Source of the DNA: 66-474 sp036278635
GTDB lineage: Bacteria; Pseudomonadota; Gammaproteobacteria; Xanthomonadales; Rhodanobacteraceae
Direction: 5' to 3'
NCBI GenBank assembly: GCA_036278635.1
Contig: DASUKQ010000002.1
Span: 1 to 12,648, forward strand
Length of the DNA: 12,648 nucleotides
In this document: positions 1 through 5,750 of the stretch, piece by piece
How positions within the stretch are numbered: position 1 is the stretch's first letter
How the letters are laid out: each line of letters starts with the position of its first letter
Made by a program: the position numbers and the translations under genes
The notes under the pieces: generated by a model
Told to the model about the DNA's origin: nothing
Seen by the model: the letters and a program-made list of their open reading frames with translations, nothing else
Databases searched by the model: none

Positions 1-252
1 ACCGGCACGCTGTGGGTGGGCGGCATCGACAACAGCCACGCATTCGCCAGCCTGCTGGCTACCCTGCGAGGCGATTCGGCGTTGCATGACGTGATCCCGG
101 TGGCAGCCTCGGGCGACGGGGTGTTGTTGCGCCTGACTTCCGACCAGCCGCTGGCGACGGCGCTGGCCGCGCTGACCACGCCAGCCGGGCACCTTGCGCC
201 AGCCGTACAGCCGCATCCGGGCGCCGACGCGGCATTGCGCTGGACGCCTTGA
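1..252 (+). CDS. C-terminal part of a probable DUF2066 family protein (5' truncated by window edge)
   Basis: The reading frame is open from the first base and ends at TGA 250-252, leaving 83 C-terminal residues. What can be seen is a small alpha/beta-looking tail with no catalytic motif. It opens with the stretch TLWVGGIDNSHAFASLL and ends in a proline- and alanine-rich segment. Known context: in Pseudomonas and related gammaproteobacteria a DUF2066 protein lies between purM and hda/perM. The same downstream order here (membrane genes, then hda) is the main reason for the name. The next gene starts about 13 bases after this stop, so the two are probably co-transcribed. No biochemical function is established for the family as far as I know. 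The start of the gene lies outside the window. The frame is certain; the family name is moderately sure. Confidence 0.6.
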   Translation, partial: TGTLWVGGIDNSHAFASLLATLRGDSALHDVIPVAASGDGVLLRLTSDQPLATALAALTTPAGHLAPAVQPHPGADAALRWTP

Positions 253-265
253 GCGTGACGGGGCC

Positions 266-865
266 GTGAGCGGAAGACCGCAATCCGACACTGGCGCCCG
301 TGGCAGCCCGTGGCGGCATCTGCCCAACCTGATTTCCGTATTGCGCATCGCGCTGGTCGCCCCGCTGATCGCGACGATCCTGTGGGGTCGTTACGAATCC
401 GCGCTGGTGATCGCCGGGGTCGCCGGGGTGTCGGACGGCGTGGACGGCTATCTCGCGCGGCGCTTCCGGTGGCACAGCCGGCTCGGCTCGATCCTCGACC
501 CGGTCGCGGACAAATTGATGCTGGTGGGTTGCCTGGTCGCGCTCGGGTGGCTGCACGAGGTGCCACGCTGGCTGGTGGTACTGGTGGTGGTGCGCGACGT
601 GGTGATCGTGCTGGGCGCGCTGGCGTGGCACCGGGTGTTGCATACCTTCGAAGCGCGCCCGAGTTGGCTGTCGAAGGCGACGACGGTAGCTCAGATAGGA
701 TTCATCCTGCTGGTGCTGGCCGATCAGGCTTTCGGATGGGGCGTTCCCATGGCGATCCCGGTCTGGGTCGTGGCGATCCTGACCGCGGCCAGCGGACTCG
801 ACTACGTCGTACGCTGGGGCCTGCTGGCGCAGCGTGAAATCAGGGACGGGAAGCATTCGGCATGA
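266..865 (+). CDS. CDP-alcohol phosphatidyltransferase family membrane protein
   Basis: This family transfers a phosphatidyl group from a CDP-lipid to an alcohol in the inner membrane, as in phosphatidylglycerophosphate or cardiolipin synthesis. The full signature D-x2-DG-x2-AR-x8-G-x3-D-x3-D is present at residues 57-82 (D57, D60, G61, A64, R65, G74, D78, D82). The rest is hydrophobic, with several membrane segments (about 25-45, 85-120 and 142-185). I chose GTG 266, which gives 199 residues, the usual family length, and puts HLPNLISVLRIAL near the N-terminus as in PgsA. A TTG at 194 in the same frame would overlap the upstream gene and add 24 unlike residues. The stop overlaps the perM start (ATGA, 862-865), so translation is probably coupled. 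The alcohol acceptor cannot be read from sequence. Lysobacterales are expected to carry another pgsA elsewhere (near uvrC in many relatives), so this could be a paralogue, and I give no symbol. Confidence 0.9.
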   Translation: MSGRPQSDTGARGSPWRHLPNLISVLRIALVAPLIATILWGRYESALVIAGVAGVSDGVDGYLARRFRWHSRLGSILDPVADKLMLVGCLVALGWLHEVPRWLVVLVVVRDVVIVLGALAWHRVLHTFEARPSWLSKATTVAQIGFILLVLADQAFGWGVPMAIPVWVVAILTAASGLDYVVRWGLLAQREIRDGKHSA

Positions 866-2007
866 CCAACGCACAGCGCTGGCAATGGTTGATCATCGCG
901 GTCGTGGCCGGCTGGCTGGTCTGGTTGCTGTCCCCGATCCTGATGCCGTTTCTGCTGGCAGGCGTCTTCGCTTATCTCGGCGATCCGCTGGTCGATCGTC
1001 TGGAACGCCTGCACCTGCATCGTGGACTCGCGGCCAGCATCGTGTTCCTGCTGATGCTGCTGGTGGTGGCGATTGCACTGGTGCTGTTGATACCGTTCAT
1101 CCAGCGTCAGGTCGTGCGTTTCATTGCCGCGCTGCCGACCTACGCGACGTGGTTCAACCTCCACGCGATTCCGTGGCTGGAGGGCAAGCTGCACATCCCC
1201 GCCAGCGAATTCGACCTCGCGACCGTGCTCGCGCGCACCCGTGAGCACGCGGGTACCGTCGGCGGCATCGCGACCACCATACTCGGGTACGCGACCCGTT
1301 CGGGAATCGCCCTGATCGGCGTCGGCGTCGCGGTCGTGCTGGTGCCGGTGGTGACGTTCTACCTGTTGCGCGACTGGGACAAGCTCGTTGCGCACGTCGA
1401 CACATTGTTGCCGCGCGAAGCGCAGCCGACGATCCGCCGGCTCGCGCGCGAAACCGACAGCGTGCTCGGCGCGTTCGTGCGCGGCCAGTTGCTGGTGATG
1501 GTGGGGCTGGCGATCTTCTACGCGGTCGGGTTGAGGCTGGTCGGCCTCGAGGTCGGTCCGCTGATCGGCATGATCGCGGGCCTGGTCAGTTTCGTGCCGT
1601 ACCTCGGTTTCATCATCGGCATCGTCGCCAGCATCGTCGCCGCGCTGGTGCAGTTCCACGACGTGTTCCACCTGGTGCTGGTACTGGTGGTGTTCGGCGT
1701 CGGCAATTTGCTCGAAAGCTATGTCCTGGTGCCCAAACTGGTGGGCGACCGCATCGGCCTGCATCCGGTCGCGGTGATCTTCGCGGTGCTCGCGTTCGGC
1801 TATTTGTTCGGTTTCATCGGCATCCTGCTGGCGCTGCCGATGGCGTCGATCGCGGTGGTGCTGCTGCGCTTCCTGCGCGAACGCTACGAGGCGAGCCCGC
1901 TGTATGGCGGGCAGGCGCCGCGGAAGATCGTGGCCTCGCCCGGCGCGTCCGTCGGGAAGGATGCCGGCGACGACGCGGATCCGCGGGAACCCCCCGCCCC
2001 GACATGA
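862..2007 (+). CDS. perM: AI-2E/PerM family inner-membrane transporter
   Basis: This is a 381-residue polytopic membrane protein of the AI-2E transporter (formerly UPF0118/PerM) family. Hydrophobic segments are visible at about residues 9-38, 55-80, 147-169, 207-226, 233-262, 268-290 and 301-336. Between segments 2 and 3 lies a soluble stretch (about 81-145). The family hallmark region near residues 235-255 (Gly/Pro-rich, FVPYLGF at 244-250) and the PKLVGDRIGLHP stretch at 291-302 are present. The hydrophilic tail (343-381) is charged and proline-rich. Members have been proposed to export AI-2 or other solutes or to act in Na+/H+ exchange; the substrate here is unknown. It overlaps both neighbours by 4 bases (ATGA at 862-865 and 2004-2007). 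E. coli perM also lies close to hda, which supports orthology. Confidence 0.88.
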   Translation: MTNAQRWQWLIIAVVAGWLVWLLSPILMPFLLAGVFAYLGDPLVDRLERLHLHRGLAASIVFLLMLLVVAIALVLLIPFIQRQVVRFIAALPTYATWFNLHAIPWLEGKLHIPASEFDLATVLARTREHAGTVGGIATTILGYATRSGIALIGVGVAVVLVPVVTFYLLRDWDKLVAHVDTLLPREAQPTIRRLARETDSVLGAFVRGQLLVMVGLAIFYAVGLRLVGLEVGPLIGMIAGLVSFVPYLGFIIGIVASIVAALVQFHDVFHLVLVLVVFGVGNLLESYVLVPKLVGDRIGLHPVAVIFAVLAFGYLFGFIGILLALPMASIAVVLLRFLRERYEASPLYGGQAPRKIVASPGASVGKDAGDDADPREPPAPT

Positions 2008-2705
2008 CGCGACAATTTCCCCTCGACCTGCGCTGGCCGTCCCACCAGCGCCTCGACGCGTTTTTCCCCGGCAACAACGAAGCCGCGCTGCGCGAGATCG
2101 AGGCGCTGGCGATCGACCCGGGACGTGCGTGGGTTTTCCTGCACGGCATCGCGGGCACCGGCAAGAGCCATCTGCTGATCGGCGCCTGTCGCGCCGCGAT
2201 CGAGTCCGGTCGAAGCGCGCGTTACCTGTCGCTGGCGCAGGTGCCCGAGCCGCGCGCGGATGCCATCGCCGGGATCGATGCCGCGGGGTTGGTCGCGATC
2301 GACGACCTGCACGTGGTCGCGGGCGATCACGATGCCGAACGCGCGCTGTTCGACCTGTTCAACCGCGTGAAGGACACATCCGCGCAGATGTTGTTTGCCG
2401 GGGCCGGGCCGCCATCGGAACTCGGGATCGGGCTGGCTGACCTGGTGTCGCGCCTGGCGTCGTGCACGCAGCGCGCGTTGCATCCACTCGATGACACCGG
2501 ACGCCGCGGAATGCTGCGGCTGCTGGCCGGGCGCATGGGCCTGCGCCTCGACGACGAGGTGCTGGACTGGTGGTTTGCGCGCCAGCCGCGCGATCCCGTG
2601 TCTCTGGTTGCGTTGCTGCGCCGGATTGACCGCGCCGCACTGGCGGCGCAACGTCGCGTCACGATTCCCTTCCTGCGCGAATTGCTCGCGGCGCGCGATT
2701 CCTAG
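2004..2705 (+). CDS. hda: DnaA regulatory inactivator Hda
   Basis: Hda is a AAA+ protein related to DnaA. With the DNA-loaded beta clamp it stimulates hydrolysis of DnaA-bound ATP and so prevents re-initiation of replication. The protein is 233 residues, the same length as E. coli Hda. Visible elements are an N-terminal QFPLDL (residues 4-9) matching a clamp-binding motif, a Walker A GIAGTGKS at 48-55, a Walker B VAIDD at 97-101, and the box VII arginine (R150 in DLVSRL). The DnaA DNA-binding domain is absent, as expected. The start ATG overlaps the perM stop (ATGA). The stop codon TAG (2703-2705) is the first three bases of a TAGGAGC repeat tip, so the repeat directly bounds the gene. Confidence 0.95.
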   Translation: MTRQFPLDLRWPSHQRLDAFFPGNNEAALREIEALAIDPGRAWVFLHGIAGTGKSHLLIGACRAAIESGRSARYLSLAQVPEPRADAIAGIDAAGLVAIDDLHVVAGDHDAERALFDLFNRVKDTSAQMLFAGAGPPSELGIGLADLVSRLASCTQRALHPLDDTGRRGMLRLLAGRMGLRLDDEVLDWWFARQPRDPVSLVALLRRIDRAALAAQRRVTIPFLRELLAARDS

Positions 2706-2768
2706 GAGCGCGCCTGCGCGCGGTGGTCGCCTGCATGCGATCGGGGTCGCCTGCAGGCAGGCTCCTAC
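2702..2768. repeat. REP-like inverted-repeat element 1 (TAGGAGC...GCTCCTA tips)
   Basis: The tips TAGGAGC (2703-2709) and GCTCCTA (2761-2767) are exact inverted repeats. Inside the left tip is a hairpin GCGCG-CCTG-CGCGC (2708-2721). Inside the right tip, read on the minus strand, is GCCTG-CCTG-CAGGC (2762-2749). Both heads therefore have the same CCTG loop but different paired stems. An 11-base direct repeat GGTCGCCTGCA occurs at 2725-2735 and 2745-2755. This matches the general layout of GTAG-headed REP pairs known from Stenotrophomonas and other Lysobacterales (SMAG-like); the assignment to that class is an inference. The left tip supplies the hda stop codon. Confidence 0.75.
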
Positions 2769-2812
2769 GAAAAACCTGGTCCGTGGGTCGGTTGCAGATT
2801 CCCGGGCTTTTC

Positions 2813-2914
2813 GCAGGAGCGCACCTGCGCGCGACCATCGGGTGCTCGGACATGAACGGTGGCCCATGTCGCCGGAACGGAAAGAGCAGGCGCTGCGCGG
2901 CGGCCGGCTCCTAC
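2813..2914. repeat. REP-like inverted-repeat element 2 (CAGGAGC...GCTCCTAC tips)
   Basis: The left tip CAGGAGC (2814-2820) and right tip GCTCCTA (2907-2913) are inverted repeats with one mismatch. The 19 bases from 2815 to 2833 match the head of element 1 (2704-2722) at 18 of 19 positions. The left head hairpin carries one A:C mismatch next to the CCTG loop. The right head is more diverged and has no clear CCTG hairpin. The right tip overlaps the 3' end of murU: its CTA (2911-2913) is the TAG stop of that minus-strand gene. The two elements are separated by about 45 bases of unremarkable sequence. Confidence 0.65.
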
Positions 2915-3648
2915 AATTCTTCGCGCAACCGGGTGGCCAGTTCCGCCAGTCGTTGCGGCGTGCCGACATCGGTCCAGAAACCGCGATGGTGCTGCCACGT
3001 CACCAGATCACGCGCGATCGCGGCGCGCAGCAATGGTGCGAGCGAAAAGCGTGGCGGTGTTTCGCGTGCGCCCGACACGTTGCCAATGATCGTGCGCCAG
3101 TCGTGCAGGATCCCGGGCTTGTAGACGCCGATGCCTGCGAACGTGAGCCCGCGTGTCGCACCCGGCGAATCCGCGCGCGGCAGCAAGCGGCCGCTTGCGT
3201 CGATCCCGAAATCGCCATGGGGATGCTGCGGCGGGTTGTCCACCAGTACCAGTTCGGCGATGCCCCGCGGCGCGGGCGGCAGCTGCGCAAAATCGAAGTC
3301 GGTGAAGATGTCGGCGTTGATGGCGAGAAAAGTTTGACCGGAAGCGCGCGCATCGCCGAGCAAAGCCAGCGCGTGCAGCATACCGCCGCCCGTTTCCAGC
3401 GGTACGTCGCCCTCGCGGCTGTATTCGATGCGCAGGCCGTAACGCGACCCGTCGCCCAGCGCCTCTGGAAATTGTTCGCACAGATACGAAACGTTGATGA
3501 CGATGTCGCGGATGCCGCAGCCGGCCAATCGTTCAAGATGCCATTCGATCAACCGCCTGCCGCCGACCTTCAGCAGCGGCTTGGGCGTGGTGTCCGACAG
3601 CGGACGCATGCGTTCGCCGCGACCGGCGGCGAACAACAGTGCCTTCAC
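2911..3648 (-). CDS. murU: N-acetylmuramate alpha-1-phosphate uridylyltransferase MurU
   Basis: MurU joins MurNAc-alpha-1-phosphate to UTP to give UDP-MurNAc, the last step of the cytoplasmic MurNAc recycling shortcut known from Pseudomonas. The 245-residue protein has the nucleotidyltransferase signature AAGRGERMRPL at residues 7-17, TPKPLL at 21-26, the substrate-loop stretch PLETGGGM at 83-90, and the metal-binding NAD segment at 111-113 (D113). The C-terminal FWTDVGTPQRL (224-234) is also typical. The GTG start (3648) overlaps the amgK stop as GTGA, a coupled order matching the Pseudomonas amgK-murU pair. No other in-frame start gives the canonical N-terminus. The TAG stop is formed by the tip of REP-like element 2. 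The general sugar-nucleotidyltransferase fold is certain, and the specific name rests on both sequence resemblance and the amgK partner. Confidence 0.9.
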   Translation of the reverse strand: MKALLFAAGRGERMRPLSDTTPKPLLKVGGRRLIEWHLERLAGCGIRDIVINVSYLCEQFPEALGDGSRYGLRIEYSREGDVPLETGGGMLHALALLGDARASGQTFLAINADIFTDFDFAQLPPAPRGIAELVLVDNPPQHPHGDFGIDASGRLLPRADSPGATRGLTFAGIGVYKPGILHDWRTIIGNVSGARETPPRFSLAPLLRAAIARDLVTWQHHRGFWTDVGTPQRLAELATRLREEL

Positions 3649-4673
3649 GGCGCCGGTTCCGTCAGGTCGCGTTCCTCGGTCCAGTGTTCCAGCAGTGCGA
3701 GGAAATTGCGCAATTCCGGATACCCCGGAGCAACGTCGTGGACGTACTGCCACACGCGCGGCAGGTCGCCGAGATAGGCGCGCTTGCCATCGCGGTACCA
3801 CAACCGGCAGAAGATGCCGAGGACCTTGAGGTGGCGCTGCAAGCCGGTGAGGTCGAACCAGCGTTGCCAGCGCGCGGCGTCGACGCGGGAGTCCAGCGCG
3901 CCGGCGGCGCGCAGCCGCAGACGATGCGATTCGGCCCACCCGCGCACGCGCGTGTCGTCCCACTTGATGTAGCAGTCGCGCAGCAGCGAGACGAGGTCGT
4001 AGGTGATCGGGCCGAGCACCGCATCCTGCACATCGACGATGCCGGGATTGTGGCCCGGCACGACCAGCAGGTTCCTGCTGTGGTAGTCGCGGTGCACGAA
4101 GACCTGCGGCTGCATCGTGGCGTTGTCGATCAGCAGGCGGAACGCAACCTCGATGATGTCCCGTTCGTCGCAGCCGATGTCGATGCCGAGGTGGCGTTGC
4201 AGGAACCAGGTCGGCATGAGTTCCAGTTCGGCGGTGAGCAGCGTTTCGCCATACCGCGGCAGGCCGTCGGCATCGACGCCGGTCTGCATCGTCAACAGCG
4301 CGTCGAGCGCGTCGGCGTAGAGGCCCTCGGCCGTCCTGTCGTTCAGTTCGGACAGGTACGGGCGGGTGCCGAGGTCGGACAGCAGCAGGAAACCCCGCTC
4401 GCGATCCGCGGCCAGCACCTCGGGCGCGTTGAGGCCCGCCGCGCGCAGGCGCGCGGCGACGTCGAGCCAGACGCCGAGGTCGCACGCGCCCGGAGGCGCG
4501 TCCATGACGATGGCGATATCGCCGGCGCCCCCGACGCGCCAGTAGCTGCGCGCGCTGGCGTCTTCCGAGGCGGCCTGGAGGGTGGCGTTCGGGTCGCGGC
4601 TGGCGGCGCGTGCGAACGCCAGCCGCGCAGCAGCGCGCGATCCGGAGATGTCGATGTCGGTCGTGGCCTGCAT
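3645..4673 (-). CDS. amgK: Anomeric N-acetylmuramate/N-acetylglucosamine kinase AmgK
   Basis: AmgK phosphorylates recovered MurNAc (and GlcNAc) at the anomeric position, feeding MurU and bypassing de novo UDP-MurNAc synthesis, the route blocked by fosfomycin. The 342-residue protein has an aminoglycoside-phosphotransferase-type fold. It shows an N-terminal EDASARSYWRV region (37-47) in the nucleotide lobe, the catalytic loop HRDYHSRN at 194-201 (D196), and the metal-binding VDVQDAVLGP at 213-222 (D214). The helical C-terminal part is rich in Trp and Arg. ATG 4673 gives MQATTDIDISG; the frame runs further upstream, but that part overlaps the divergent cysD gene and is unlike the family. No Shine-Dalgarno sequence precedes this ATG, and a -10-like TATACT sits only 8 bases before it, so the mRNA may be leaderless. 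The gene is divergent from cysD and 4-base coupled to murU. Confidence 0.9.
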   Translation of the reverse strand: MQATTDIDISGSRAAARLAFARAASRDPNATLQAASEDASARSYWRVGGAGDIAIVMDAPPGACDLGVWLDVAARLRAAGLNAPEVLAADRERGFLLLSDLGTRPYLSELNDRTAEGLYADALDALLTMQTGVDADGLPRYGETLLTAELELMPTWFLQRHLGIDIGCDERDIIEVAFRLLIDNATMQPQVFVHRDYHSRNLLVVPGHNPGIVDVQDAVLGPITYDLVSLLRDCYIKWDDTRVRGWAESHRLRLRAAGALDSRVDAARWQRWFDLTGLQRHLKVLGIFCRLWYRDGKRAYLGDLPRVWQYVHDVAPGYPELRNFLALLEHWTEERDLTEPAP

Positions 4674-4681
4674 GCCGCGGC

Positions 4682-4687
4682 AGTATA
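4682..4687 (-). promoter_or_regulatory. Candidate -10 element for amgK-murU
   Basis: Read on the minus strand, the bases are TATACT, one mismatch from the sigma-70 -10 consensus, ending 8 bases before the amgK ATG. Transcription would then begin at or next to the start codon. No convincing -35 box lies 16-18 bases upstream (the region reads CAACCC). The assignment is from sequence alone. Confidence 0.35.
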
Positions 4688-4778
4688 AGAGGCGGACCGG
4701 CGAGGGGTTGGGCCCGGATTGGAACGGATCGAATCGGTTATCCTTGCGGTTTGGCGATCGCGCGGTCGTGCCTCGTGG

Positions 4779-4796
4779 CGGGGCTGAGAATCCCCG
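4779..4796 (+). other. Leader hairpin upstream of cysD
   Basis: CGGGG (4779-4783) and CCCCG (4792-4796) pair around the 8-base loop CTGAGAAT. An outer TGCC (4769-4772) could alternatively pair with GGCA (4796-4799), leaving a bulge. The structure would lie in the 5' leader of cysD, about 50 bases before its start. It has no U-tract, so it is not an intrinsic terminator. Whether it regulates anything cannot be told from this sequence. Confidence 0.3.
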
Positions 4797-4844
4797 GCAT
4801 CGGCGTGGCGCAATGCGGTCGTGAATGCACGGGATGATTTCGTG

Positions 4845-5750
4845 ATGAGCGTCGCGCGCCTGCAAACACACCTCGATCGGCTCGAAGCCGAATCCGTCCG
4901 CATCCTTCGCGAGACGGTGGCCGAGTGCCGCAAGCCGGTGCTGCTGTATTCGATCGGCAAGGATTCGTCGGTGCTGCTGCACCTGATGCTGAAGGCGTTT
5001 TATCCCGCCAAGCCGCCGCTGCCGATGCTGCACGTCAATACCACGTGGAAGTTTCGCGAAATGATCGAGTTCCGCGATCGTATCGCGCGCGAAAAGGACG
5101 TCGACCTGATCGAGTACATCAATCAGGAGGGCGTGGGCCACACCGATCCCGTCCACGACGCCTCGAAGCATACCTACGTCATGAAGACCGTGGCGCTGCG
5201 CACGGCGCTGGCCGAACATGGCTTCGACGCCGCAATCGGCGGCGCGCGCCGCGACGAGGATCCCGCGCGTGCCAAGGAACGGGTGTTCTCGCTGCGCGGC
5301 GCGGGCCAGCGCTGGGAGCCCCGCAAACAGCGGCCGGAGCCGTGGGGCGTGTTCAACACGCGACTGGCGCCCGACGAAACCCTGCGTGTGTTTCCACTGT
5401 CGGACTGGACCGAACTCGACGTGTGGCTTTACATCCGCCGCGAGGGCATCGAAGTGGTGCCCTTGTATTTCGCAAAAGAACGTCCGACCTTCGTGCGCAA
5501 TGGCGCGCTGCTGGTGCGCGACGACGAACGCGTGCCGCTGGAACCAGGCGAAAAGCTGGTCCCGAAGATGGTGCGCTTCCGCACCCTGGGCTGCTGGCCG
5601 CTGACCGCTGCTGCCGAGTCCAGCGCCGCCGATCTCGATGCGATCATCGCCGAGATGCTGGACACCCGCGAATCCGAACGCGCGGGACGCATCATCGACC
5701 TCGACCCGTCCGATTCCATGGAGCGCAAGAAGCGTGAAGGCTACTTCTGA
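4845..5750 (+). CDS. cysD: Sulfate adenylyltransferase subunit 2 CysD
   Basis: CysD is the catalytic subunit of ATP sulfurylase. With the CysN GTPase it forms adenosine 5'-phosphosulfate (APS) from ATP and sulfate in the cytoplasm. The PP-loop motif SIGKDSS is at residues 36-42, GGARRDE at 132-138, and the conserved RTLGCWPLT at 246-254. The protein ends SMERKKREGYF, as in the E. coli protein. ATG 4845 gives 301 residues (E. coli about 302) beginning MSVARLQTHL, with GGGA (4831-4834) 10 bases upstream. A GTG at 4821 in frame would add 8 residues but has a poorer ribosome site. Residue 65 is Asn in HVNTTWKF, where Asp is usual. The 3' end overlaps cysNC by 17 bases, implying a two-gene operon. 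Confidence 0.95.
   Translation: MSVARLQTHLDRLEAESVRILRETVAECRKPVLLYSIGKDSSVLLHLMLKAFYPAKPPLPMLHVNTTWKFREMIEFRDRIAREKDVDLIEYINQEGVGHTDPVHDASKHTYVMKTVALRTALAEHGFDAAIGGARRDEDPARAKERVFSLRGAGQRWEPRKQRPEPWGVFNTRLAPDETLRVFPLSDWTELDVWLYIRREGIEVVPLYFAKERPTFVRNGALLVRDDERVPLEPGEKLVPKMVRFRTLGCWPLTAAAESSAADLDAIIAEMLDTRESERAGRIIDLDPSDSMERKKREGYF

Noticed and set aside
802..1764. Long minus-strand open frame of about 320 codons opposite perM
   Set aside because: Its product is dominated by His, Gln, Asp and Arg with no fold-like pattern, and it lies wholly opposite a clear membrane protein. It is a product of high GC content on the opposite strand.
2702..2914. Insertion sequence remnant or small gene in the hda/murU spacer
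   Set aside because: There is no transposase coding sequence and no target duplication; the structure is fully explained by two short inverted-repeat elements.
2395..3777. Plus-strand open frame of about 460 codons across hda, the repeats and murU
   Set aside because: It overlaps two well-identified genes and the repeat region, and its translation is Arg/Ala/Cys-rich without any motif.
3639..4688. Plus-strand open frame of about 349 codons opposite amgK
   Set aside because: AmgK has intact catalytic motifs on the minus strand; the plus-strand product is a Val/Ala/Gln/Arg-rich mirror with no recognisable domain.
4779..4800. Possible TPP riboswitch, prompted by GGGGCTGAGA before cysD
   Set aside because: The rest of the THI-box (the ACCC...AACCTGA...GGATAATACC part) is absent, and cysD is not a thiamine gene. 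The match is short and likely chance.
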